NCBI RefSeq assembly: GCF_000195275.1
Contig: NC_015385.1
Span: 1,194,501 to 1,258,500 of the forward strand
Reading direction: 5' to 3'
Source: Treponema succinifaciens DSM 2489
Lineage (GTDB): Bacteria > Spirochaetota > Spirochaetia > Treponematales > Treponemataceae
Length of the DNA stretch: 64,000 nucleotides
Shown here: positions 49,960 to 57,874 of the stretch, piece by piece
Layout of the letters: the number at the start of each line of letters is the position of its first letter
Numbering within the stretch: position 1 is the first letter of the stretch
The notes under the pieces: generated by a model
Seen by the model: only the letters and a program-made list of their open reading frames with translations
Told to the model about the DNA's origin: nothing
The model's database searches: none
Program-made: the position numbers and the translations under genes

Positions 49960-51057
49960 ATGATGTTTATTTATAGAAAATATAGAAAATTTAAGAAATT
50001 TTTTTGTTTCTCTTTTTTGATTTTTGCGTTCAGTGCTTTTGCGCAGAATGACGATTTTTTGCAAGGTGAGAATCTGTTCAAGGAAAACCGTGTTGAAGAA
50101 GCTGTTCCGTTTTTAAAGTCAGCCATCAGCACTGGAAAATTTCCGAAAGCTTACAATTACCTTGCGCTTTGCTATGAAAAAATGGGGCTTCTAAAGGAAA
50201 GTCTTGAAGTTTGCACTGAAGGAATGAAAATTTCTGGAACGGACAAAAAAGTTCTTGCTTTTAACGCTGGAAATGTCTGCTTCGCAATGGAAGATTTTTA
50301 TTCAGCCGAAAAATGGTATTCGCTTGCAATCGCCGCAAACAGGCTTTATGCTCCGCCAGTTTTAAACCGCGCAAATGCCGAGCTTAAGCAGGAAAAATAT
50401 ATTGCAAGCCTTGAGGACTACAAGCTTTATCTTGATTTATCGCCGAATGACAGGCAGAAGCCGGAAATCGAGCAGTTGATTTCTTTGCTTGAAGGTTTTA
50501 AAAAAGCGGAAGAAGATCGCCTTGCTGAAGAAAAACGTTTAAAGGAAGAAGCTGCTTTGATTCATGCGGCGCAGGAACAGCAGATTTTTGCAGAACAACA
50601 GGCCGCGGCTCAAAAGCAAATTCAGGATGGAAAAGACAAGGCTGCGGAATTGGAAGCGAAAATGGCTGAGCAACAGGCGCTTCTTGAGCAGCAACGTGCG
50701 GAAATTGAGCGGATTTCAAAGGAAAAACAGCTTGTTGAAGAGCAAGCCGCCGCAGAAAAGAAAGCTAGAGATGAAGACAAGGCTGCGGAACTTGAGGCTA
50801 AGATGGCAGAGCAGGAAGCTAGACTTGAACAGCAGCGCGCGGAAATTGAACGAATGCTTCAAGAACAAAAAGCTTATCAGGAAGCGGCTTTAAAAGCTCA
50901 AAGAGAAGAGTCTGCAAAAAAAGCGGAAGAAGATGCCGCAAGAAGAAGAAAATTGCTTGAAGATGTGGCGGCTTCGCTGCAGAATTCAGAAACATCAAAT
51001 ATGACTGCTGGTGCAGAAGGAACGGTTGACTATGGCTACGAATCAGAACTCGAATAA
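49960..51057 (+). CDS. Exported TPR and coiled-coil protein
   Basis: 365 aa from the ATG at 49960 (a second ATG follows directly). Signal peptide FKKFFCFSFLIFAFSAFA-QN. TPR repeats at about 30-175 (QGENLFKENRVEEAVPFLKSAI; YLALCYEKMGLLKESLEVC; AGNVCFAMEDFYSAEKWYSLAI), then a long Ala/Glu/Gln/Lys coiled coil (185-335) with a near-duplicate 27-residue block (about residues 226 and 273). The longer frame upstream lacks a start signal and runs against the divergent promoter region. The 3' end overlaps the next gene by 26 bp. Confidence 0.75.
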   Translation: MMFIYRKYRKFKKFFCFSFLIFAFSAFAQNDDFLQGENLFKENRVEEAVPFLKSAISTGKFPKAYNYLALCYEKMGLLKESLEVCTEGMKISGTDKKVLAFNAGNVCFAMEDFYSAEKWYSLAIAANRLYAPPVLNRANAELKQEKYIASLEDYKLYLDLSPNDRQKPEIEQLISLLEGFKKAEEDRLAEEKRLKEEAALIHAAQEQQIFAEQQAAAQKQIQDGKDKAAELEAKMAEQQALLEQQRAEIERISKEKQLVEEQAAAEKKARDEDKAAELEAKMAEQEARLEQQRAEIERMLQEQKAYQEAALKAQREESAKKAEEDAARRRKLLEDVAASLQNSETSNMTAGAEGTVDYGYESELE

Positions 51058-54000
51058 AGATTTAGATAAAGAAAAAAATGCTGCGGCTAAGAAAACTTCA
51101 AGTGCAGGAAAAATGACTGTTTCCTCTACGGAAACAAAATCAACAGTAAAAAAAACTACGGTTTCTTCTGCGGAAAAAAAGCCTGTAGCAAAAAAAAGTA
51201 CTGCTTCTTCAGAAAAAGCAAAAACAACTGCAGTTGCAAAAACTGCCGCTTCAAAAAAAACAGTAGAAACAAAGACTTCTACCGCAAAAAAAAATTCAGG
51301 ACTTTTAGAAAAATCAAAAGCTGTAAGAGGTTCATCTGCTTCTGTAAAATCAACTGAACCTAAAGTTGGTGTGAAAAAAACTTCAGTTGAAAAAAAATCA
51401 TCTTTGCCAGAAACTAAAAAAGCAGTTGTCTCTTCTGCGGAAACAAAAGCAACTGTAAGAAAAAGTTCAGTTCCTTCTATAGAAAAAAAGCCAGTTGCAA
51501 GAAAAACAGTTTCTTCTTCTGCAGAAGAAAAGTCTGCGGTACGAAAAAGTTCCGTTGTTTCAGAAAAAACAAAAACTTCTTCAGTTGCGAGAACTTCCGC
51601 CGTGAAAAAATCTGTTGAGCCAAAAGTTTTTACAGAAGAAAAAAAATTGGAATCGCAGAAAACTCCTTTGCAAAAAACTGTCGCCGTTTCTAGTTTGCCT
51701 CCCAAAAATTCTTTACCTGAAAAAAAAGAAGAAACTGGAGGAGTTGCAATAAAAAAAACAGAGCCGGTTTTGGCTTCAAGTTTTGAATTGGAAAAAAAAT
51801 CAGCGCAAAAAAATATTGAGCCTGAAAAAATGAAAGATAAAAAATCAAATAAAAAAGTAGCGGCTTTACTGATTTTCCTGCTTGCTGTTTTAGCTGGCGG
51901 CGGATTTTTTGTTTTAAATAATCAAAATTTTTTTGGCTCTAAAGATAATGCTGTTTCTGAATTGAGCGTTGAAGAAAAACTTGCATTGGCTCAAAAACTG
52001 ATTGAGCAGGGTAATTATGAAGAGGCTTTGAAAATTCTTTTGGGAATTGATGCTTCTGGAAACAGCGAGGCTGCAAAAGAACTTAGAAATAAAATTTCCG
52101 CTTTAATAAATGAAGCATTTTCCAAGGCTTTTGAAAATGGACGTGAACAGGAAATATTGGATTTTATTCAGTCGCTTATTGATAATGATGAAATAAAATC
52201 TGCTTTGAAAGTTTTAAACGCAATAAAGGCAGATCCGGACAGTCCTTTAAAAGAAAGACTGGAGAGTTTGAAAAAATCTGCTGTTGATAAAGCTATTGCG
52301 GATGGAAAAACTTCTGAGCTTTTGTCTTTGATTCAGCAGATGATAGATGATGGAAATTTTTCAGAAGCGCTTGAACTTTTGAATACAATTTCTATAGATG
52401 GCGATGATGAAATTTCTGATATGCTGAAAAATAAAATTGAGCGCATGAAAAAGCAGGCTCAAGTTTTGCAGACGACCGAAAATCTTTCTGATGAAGAAAA
52501 ACTTGCGCTTGCACAAAGACTTATTGACGAGGGGAAATTTGAAGAAGCTCTTATTCTTTTGAACACTTTAAATCCAAATGAAAAAAATCAAGATAAAATC
52601 AAGGCTCTGAAAAAAGAAGCTGTAGAAAAAGCAACACAGGCTGGAATTGATTTAGGCGAGTTTGGCTTTGATGAAAACGGAAATCCAATTCTTTCTGAAG
52701 AGGAAATTCTTCGTCATAGAAATGAAGCAAAAAATAAGCGTGAAATAGAAGCGCAGAAAATTCAAGATGCAAAAAATGAAGCCGAACGAAAAGCTCTTGA
52801 AGAAAAGAAAGCAAGAGAACAAAAAGCTTTAGAAGCAGAAAGACAAAAAAAAGCTGCCGCTGCAAAGAAAGCTCAAGAAGAAAAATTGGCAAGAGAAGCT
52901 GCGGCTAAAAAAGCAGAAGCTGAAAGAAAGGCGAAGGAAAAAGCCCTTGCAGAACAAAAGGCAAAAGAGGCGGCGATTGCCCGTAAAAAGCAACTTGTTG
53001 AAAATTATATTTCACATGGAAAACAGCTCTTGTCTGAAAATAAAAATAAAGAAGCGGTCGCAGAATTTTATAATGCTGAAAAAAATCTTCCTGCCGAAGA
53101 AAATACTTTTGCAGGAAAAAAACTTGGGGAATCAGCGAGTGCTCTGTTTGACAGTTCTGAAAAAAAATCTGGAACTGAAAAGGAATTTCTTCATGACGAG
53201 GCTGTGAAATTTGCAGAAAAATCCTTTGAAAAATCTAAAGAAGAACCTAACGTTATGTTTATTCTTGGAATGGATGCTCTTGAAAAACATAATTATGCTT
53301 CCGCAGAAAATTTTTTACGCAATGCCACAAAGAAAGAGCCTGGTAACAGCACTTACTTTTATCAGCTTGGAAGAGTTCTTGCGATGCAGAAAAAATATAA
53401 TGAGTCGCTTGCAGCTTTTCAAACTTCAATAAAAATAAATGGAAACTTTGCGCCTGCTCATTATAATTCTGGATTTGTTTGTGAAAAGCTTGGAAAAAAT
53501 AAAGAGGCTCTTGCTTCGTATAGAAATGCAATAAAAATAAAGCCTGATTATGAAAATGCGTTTATGGGCGCAGGACATATTTTGGCTGAAGAGAAAAATT
53601 ATTCAGAGGCTGTAAAATCATATTCAGAAGCTGTAAAAATAAATCCGTCAAGAGCGCAAACTTATCAGGAACTTGGTTCTTGCTATTCAGAATTAAAAAA
53701 TTATAGTCTTGCAGAACAAAATTTTTTAAAGGCACTTTCTTGTCCGGATTCTACTGTGGAAAAAAATGCGCTTACTTATTACAACCTTTCTACTGTGATG
53801 TTTGCACAAGACAAAAAGAACGAGGCATTTGATTTTGCAAAAAAAACTTATGATAACAAAGAAAAAACTTCGTCTGAAGTAAAGTCAAATATTTCATATA
53901 ATCTGGGACTTTTAAATCAAGAATTAGGAAATGAAAATGAAGCAATCAAACTTTATCAGGAAACCTTAAATCTTGATTCAAATCATGTTAAAGCAAATAC

Positions 54001-54436
54001 AAATTTAGGAATGATTCTTCTTACGAAAAATCAACCTGATGCTGCGATTGCGCTTTTGCTAAAAGCTTACAAAAATGATTCCAAGAATTTTGAAGTGAAC
54101 AACAATCTTGGAAGCGCCTACAGAGATACTGGTGATTTTGAAAACTCTGTTAGGTTTTATAAAAATGCTTTGGATATAGAACCTGAAAATCTAACCGTAA
54201 AAGAAAATCTTGCAAAGTCATATACATCTGCAAAAGATTATAAAAATGCAAGACTGATTTATGAAGAGCTTGTAAAAAAACAGCAGACTGAATGGCCTTT
54301 ATTTTTTGAACTTGCAAAAGTTTGTCTTGCTCAAGGCGATGGGAATGGCGCGGAAAAATATTTGCTTTACTTGCAATCCAAAGCTCCTGATTTTAAAACT
54401 TCAGAAGTAAATGGATTGCTTGCAGAATTGCAGTAA
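51032..54436 (+). CDS. Large membrane TPR protein with histone H1-like basic N-terminus
   Basis: 1134 aa from the ATG at 51032, preceded by AAGGA. Residues 1-272 are Lys/Ala/Ser/Thr/Pro-rich and repetitive (SSAEKKPVAKKS-type units), like histone H1 tails. A membrane helix follows (about 275-297, VAALLIFLLAVLAGGGFFVL). Residues 310-530 hold four 65-70-aa repeats (ALAQKLIEQGNYEEALKIL type). An Ala/Lys/Glu coiled coil (565-660) and about ten C-terminal TPRs (690-1130; e.g. YFYQLGRVLAMQKKYNESLAAFQTSIKI) complete it. The TPR part is probably periplasmic. Function unknown; likely works with the preceding gene. Confidence 0.75.
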   Translation: MATNQNSNKDLDKEKNAAAKKTSSAGKMTVSSTETKSTVKKTTVSSAEKKPVAKKSTASSEKAKTTAVAKTAASKKTVETKTSTAKKNSGLLEKSKAVRGSSASVKSTEPKVGVKKTSVEKKSSLPETKKAVVSSAETKATVRKSSVPSIEKKPVARKTVSSSAEEKSAVRKSSVVSEKTKTSSVARTSAVKKSVEPKVFTEEKKLESQKTPLQKTVAVSSLPPKNSLPEKKEETGGVAIKKTEPVLASSFELEKKSAQKNIEPEKMKDKKSNKKVAALLIFLLAVLAGGGFFVLNNQNFFGSKDNAVSELSVEEKLALAQKLIEQGNYEEALKILLGIDASGNSEAAKELRNKISALINEAFSKAFENGREQEILDFIQSLIDNDEIKSALKVLNAIKADPDSPLKERLESLKKSAVDKAIADGKTSELLSLIQQMIDDGNFSEALELLNTISIDGDDEISDMLKNKIERMKKQAQVLQTTENLSDEEKLALAQRLIDEGKFEEALILLNTLNPNEKNQDKIKALKKEAVEKATQAGIDLGEFGFDENGNPILSEEEILRHRNEAKNKREIEAQKIQDAKNEAERKALEEKKAREQKALEAERQKKAAAAKKAQEEKLAREAAAKKAEAERKAKEKALAEQKAKEAAIARKKQLVENYISHGKQLLSENKNKEAVAEFYNAEKNLPAEENTFAGKKLGESASALFDSSEKKSGTEKEFLHDEAVKFAEKSFEKSKEEPNVMFILGMDALEKHNYASAENFLRNATKKEPGNSTYFYQLGRVLAMQKKYNESLAAFQTSIKINGNFAPAHYNSGFVCEKLGKNKEALASYRNAIKIKPDYENAFMGAGHILAEEKNYSEAVKSYSEAVKINPSRAQTYQELGSCYSELKNYSLAEQNFLKALSCPDSTVEKNALTYYNLSTVMFAQDKKNEAFDFAKKTYDNKEKTSSEVKSNISYNLGLLNQELGNENEAIKLYQETLNLDSNHVKANTNLGMILLTKNQPDAAIALLLKAYKNDSKNFEVNNNLGSAYRDTGDFENSVRFYKNALDIEPENLTVKENLAKSYTSAKDYKNARLIYEELVKKQQTEWPLFFELAKVCLAQGDGNGAEKYLLYLQSKAPDFKTSEVNGLLAELQ

Positions 54437-54456
54437 CTTGTTTTGCTGAGCGGATT

Positions 54457-56295
54457 TTATGTCCGCTTTACAAGTGCAAAAAGTTGCTGTCTTGTAATCG
54501 TTGTGTATACGGGGCGTCCGTGAGGACAGTGTGGATCTGGAAGTTCAAGAGCTCCCTTTGCAATTTTTTTTGCAGTCTCTTCATCTAAAACTGTTCCGTC
54601 CATAACTGCGCTCCTGCACGCTGTGGATGCGGCGGCTGCATTTATCATGTCTGCAGGATTTACCCGCCGGTCAAGCACATCTTTTTTCAAATCAGCTTCT
54701 GTGCCTTTCCATCTTATCGGTACTGTTGAAAATTCCCATTTTCCATTTCCGCAGTCTTTGCATGAAAATCCGGCTTCTTCAAGTTTGTCTTTTATTGCGC
54801 GGATAAAATTGTCATCAGCGGAGGAATCTGTCTGCACAATGTATGGAACTAGAAGTGACTGCTTTTGTCCTGCCTCTGCCATGATTTGATTATAAATCAT
54901 TCTTTCGTGGGCGGCGTGCTGATCGATTATGTAAAGCGTTTCATTTTTTTCTGCAATGATAAAAGTTCCAAGAACACAGCCTGCAAAATGAAATCCTTTT
55001 TCATATTCTGAAAAATTTTCGCTGCTGATTTCTGGAATATAATTTGGTTTCATCGGGTGAAAAAAATCTTGCGAAGTTTTTGTTTTAAAAAAGGATTGTC
55101 TTGCTCCACTTGATGAAAAATTTGTCCTAGGAATTCCGCGCTTTACATCAGAATAAATTGAATTTATTTTGGGAATGTTATTTTGATGAGAGAAGGTTTC
55201 TTTAACAAAATTATTTTTTTCAATACTGGTGGAATTAAAGGAAAATTCATTTGAAAGTTCAGCTTCTGTTTTATCTTCTGCATTTTGGGTGAGCATTGAT
55301 TTTACAGTATACTGCTTGAAGAAATTTCTTGTTGTTGAGCTTACTGCATGATGAAGCGCATTTATGTCTTTGAATCTAGCTTCACGTTTCGAAGGATGAA
55401 TGTTGAAGTCTACAAGAGCTGGGTTCATTTCTACAAAAAGGCAGGCGACTGGAAATGTTCCGTTTGGAAAATATCCTTGCGTTCCGTAAATGATGGCTTG
55501 CACGAGAGAATATTCTTGTATTTTTCTTCCGTTCACGTAAATGAAAATATCTTTTCGGGAAGTTCTTGCAACAGAAGGCTCTCCAATAATCAGCGTAAAT
55601 GAAAAATTTTTTTCAGAGTCTTCATGCTTCAACTCATAAAATAAATCGCTGCTTTCAAAAAATTCATTTGTCTGAACAAATCTTTCTTTTAAGGATTGTC
55701 CAGCGGGAAGTGAAAGTTTTTCTTCGCCGTCATTTACAAAAGTAAAAGCAATGTCTGGACGTGGAAGAATTTTTTCTTCAAAAATTGTCCTGCACTGAAT
55801 TCCTTCTGAAGCCGGTCTTTTTAAAAATTGTCTTCTTGCAGGAAAATTTTCAAAAAGACCTGATGACTGCGCTATTGTCCCTTCTGTTGAAGCGCAAGGC
55901 TCGATAATGTGATCTTCCGTTACAGAAGCGTTCATTTTCCATCCGCCGCTTTTTATTTCCAATCGGCTCACTGCCGCAATTGAGGAAAGCGCTTCGCCTC
56001 TGAATCCTAAAGTTGAAAGATTAAGCAAATCTGTTTCTGTTGAAATTTTGCTTGTTGCATGTGGGTGCGCGCATTGAATCAAATCTTCTTTTGACATTCC
56101 GCAGCCATTGTCTATGACTCTTATTTTTTCAATTCCGCCGCTAGCAATCTCAACTCTGATTCTTGTTGCTCCGCTGTCAACTGCATTGTCCATAAATTCG
56201 CGGACAATAGCGCATGGTTTGTCTATGACTTCCCCGGCGGCAATTTTTCTTGCAACTTCCGCATTTAGAATTTTTACGCGTCTTTGTTCTGTCAT
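54457..56295 (-). CDS. mutL: DNA mismatch repair protein MutL
   Basis: 612 aa. N-terminal GHKL ATPase: ARKIAAGEVIDKPCAIVREFMDNAVDSGATRI, VIDNGCGMSKEDL, TLGFRGEALSSIAAVS. C-terminal dimerisation/endonuclease domain: the metal-site motif that usually reads DQHAxxExxxxE is DQHAAHERMIYN here, so the last Glu is Asn; the supporting ACRSAV and CPHGRPVY motifs are kept. Its start overlaps the xseB stop by 4 bp; mutS is not in the window. Confidence 0.93.
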   Translation of the reverse strand: MTEQRRVKILNAEVARKIAAGEVIDKPCAIVREFMDNAVDSGATRIRVEIASGGIEKIRVIDNGCGMSKEDLIQCAHPHATSKISTETDLLNLSTLGFRGEALSSIAAVSRLEIKSGGWKMNASVTEDHIIEPCASTEGTIAQSSGLFENFPARRQFLKRPASEGIQCRTIFEEKILPRPDIAFTFVNDGEEKLSLPAGQSLKERFVQTNEFFESSDLFYELKHEDSEKNFSFTLIIGEPSVARTSRKDIFIYVNGRKIQEYSLVQAIIYGTQGYFPNGTFPVACLFVEMNPALVDFNIHPSKREARFKDINALHHAVSSTTRNFFKQYTVKSMLTQNAEDKTEAELSNEFSFNSTSIEKNNFVKETFSHQNNIPKINSIYSDVKRGIPRTNFSSSGARQSFFKTKTSQDFFHPMKPNYIPEISSENFSEYEKGFHFAGCVLGTFIIAEKNETLYIIDQHAAHERMIYNQIMAEAGQKQSLLVPYIVQTDSSADDNFIRAIKDKLEEAGFSCKDCGNGKWEFSTVPIRWKGTEADLKKDVLDRRVNPADMINAAAASTACRSAVMDGTVLDEETAKKIAKGALELPDPHCPHGRPVYTTITRQQLFALVKRT

Positions 56296-56591
56296 GCTCT
56301 CGTTCCCGTGATTTCAGAAGATTCATCAAAAAGACCGAGCACAGGAGCATTTTCACTTTTTGACTTTTGCTTTTTTCCTTGCGCGGATTTTTCATCTTCT
56401 TCTGAAACTTCAGGATTGTTCATTAATATTTGAATTTTGCTTTCCATTTCATCAAGAGATTTTTCCATGGATTTTGCAAGCTTTATTCCTTCCTCAAAAT
56501 CTTTGAGCGCATCTTCCAGGCTGATGTCGCTTTTTTTTATGGAAGCGGAAAGCTCTTCAAGTCTTTTTAGTTTTTCTTCAAAGTTTGTCAT
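56292..56591 (-). CDS. xseB: Exodeoxyribonuclease VII small subunit
   Basis: 99 aa; partner of XseA in a single-strand-specific exonuclease. Core FEEKLKRLEELSASIKKSDISLEDALKDFEEGIKLAKSMEKSLDEMESKIQ is the family signature. The C-terminal 35 residues are an extra Ser/Lys/Glu-rich tail. It lies between xseA (11 bp gap) and mutL (4-bp overlap), one operon. Confidence 0.92.
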   Translation of the reverse strand: MTNFEEKLKRLEELSASIKKSDISLEDALKDFEEGIKLAKSMEKSLDEMESKIQILMNNPEVSEEDEKSAQGKKQKSKSENAPVLGLFDESSEITGTRA

Positions 56592-56602
56592 TTTATTCTC
56601 CG

Positions 56603-57817
56603 TTAATTTGTTTTATCAACAGTTGCGAAAATCAATCCTTCCGCCGGTTTGATTTTTATTTTTGCGCCGTTGGAAAGTTCCGATGACTTTCTTATTATTT
56701 TTCCATTTTCATCGCAAACCATAGAATATCCTCTGTCGAAAATATTCTGCGGATTGCAGTTTTCCAAATTTTGCAGGCAGAGTTTTATTTTTATTCTTTT
56801 GTCCTTTATTATGTTTTCAATTGCGTCTTTCATTGAGTCAAACGCCTTGTCAAACCTTTCTGAATATTTTTGCTCGATGTTTTGCAATCTAGTTTGCATA
56901 TTTTCAGGATCGAAATTTCTTAGCATAAGCCGCAAAGAATTTGTTTTGTTTTGAATTTCAGAAAACAAAATGGATTTGAAATTTTCAATATTGCTTTCTA
57001 TGTCGGATTTTCTTGGAATTGCAATTTCCGCCGCCGCGCTTGGTGTCGGAGCTCTTACATCCGCCGCAAAGTCGCTTAGCGCCCAGTCAATTTCATGTCC
57101 GACAGCGGAGATTACAGGAATTTTTGATTTTGCAATTGCACGCACAACTTTTTCTTCGCTGAACGGAAGCAAATCCTCTAAAGAACCTCCACCTCTTCCG
57201 ACAATCAAAACATCGCACATATTATATTCATTTGCAACTTTTATCATGTACTCGATTGTGTCCGCGGCATTTTCTCCTTGCACTATCGCAGGAAAAACAA
57301 TGACACTCACTTTGTCATTTCTTCGGCGTCTTATATTTAAAATATCACGCAGAGCAGCTCCGTTTGGACTTGTAACAACTCCGACTGTTTTTGGAAAAAA
57401 TGGAACCGTGCGTTTTCTTGCTGAGTCAAAAAGTCCTTCTGCGGCAAGTTTTCTTTTCCGCATTTCAATCATTTCCATTATATTTCCGGCTCCGGCTTCA
57501 ATCATTGACGAAACTTGAATCTGATAATTTCCGCGCGGACCGTAGACTGTTATTTTTCCTCTTACTTGAACAAGCATTCCGTCTTTTGGAATGAAATTTA
57601 ATGCAGATGCCGCTCCTCTGAACATTACTGCTGAAATCTGGCTGTCTGAATCTTTAAGCGAAAAATAAAGATGTCCGGACGAGCTTGGCTTGTAGTTTGA
57701 AATTTCTCCTTTTAAAATTATATTTTGAAAAGAGCTTTCAAGCATTGTCTTTATAAGTTCCGTCAGCTGCGAGACTGTTAGAGCGTTGTCTTTTTTTGAT
57801 TCGTTTTGCATTTCCAT
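56603..57817 (-). CDS. xseA: Exodeoxyribonuclease VII large subunit
   Basis: 404 aa. OB-fold N-terminus (LTVSQLTELIKTMLESSFQNIILKGEISNYKPSSSGHLYFSLKD), then the catalytic domain with VGVVTSPNGAALRDILNI, VLIVGRGGGSLEDLLPFSEEKVVRAIAKSKIPVISAVGHEIDWALSDFAADVRAPTPSAAAEIA, and a coiled-coil C-terminus. GGAG stands 4 nt before the ATG at 57817. First gene of the xseA-xseB-mutL operon. Confidence 0.95.
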   Translation of the reverse strand: MEMQNESKKDNALTVSQLTELIKTMLESSFQNIILKGEISNYKPSSSGHLYFSLKDSDSQISAVMFRGAASALNFIPKDGMLVQVRGKITVYGPRGNYQIQVSSMIEAGAGNIMEMIEMRKRKLAAEGLFDSARKRTVPFFPKTVGVVTSPNGAALRDILNIRRRRNDKVSVIVFPAIVQGENAADTIEYMIKVANEYNMCDVLIVGRGGGSLEDLLPFSEEKVVRAIAKSKIPVISAVGHEIDWALSDFAADVRAPTPSAAAEIAIPRKSDIESNIENFKSILFSEIQNKTNSLRLMLRNFDPENMQTRLQNIEQKYSERFDKAFDSMKDAIENIIKDKRIKIKLCLQNLENCNPQNIFDRGYSMVCDENGKIIRKSSELSNGAKIKIKPAEGLIFATVDKTN

Positions 57818-57843
57818 TTTGCTCCGATTGTAAACATTACGTT

Positions 57844-57870
57844 TAATTTAGACAAGATATTTTCCGATAA
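57844..57870 (+). promoter_or_regulatory. Sigma28-like promoter candidate for the spiro-SPASM operon
   Basis: TAATTTAG, 11 bp, TCCGATAA. Compared with the sigma28 consensus TAAAGTTT-N11-GCCGATAA it matches 7 of 8 in the -10 box at the exact spacing, but only 4 of 8 in the -35. No good sigma70 promoter was seen here. The -10 ends 4 nt before the first ATG (57875) and 7 nt before the second (57878). Confidence 0.35.
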
Positions 57871-57874
57871 TGAA

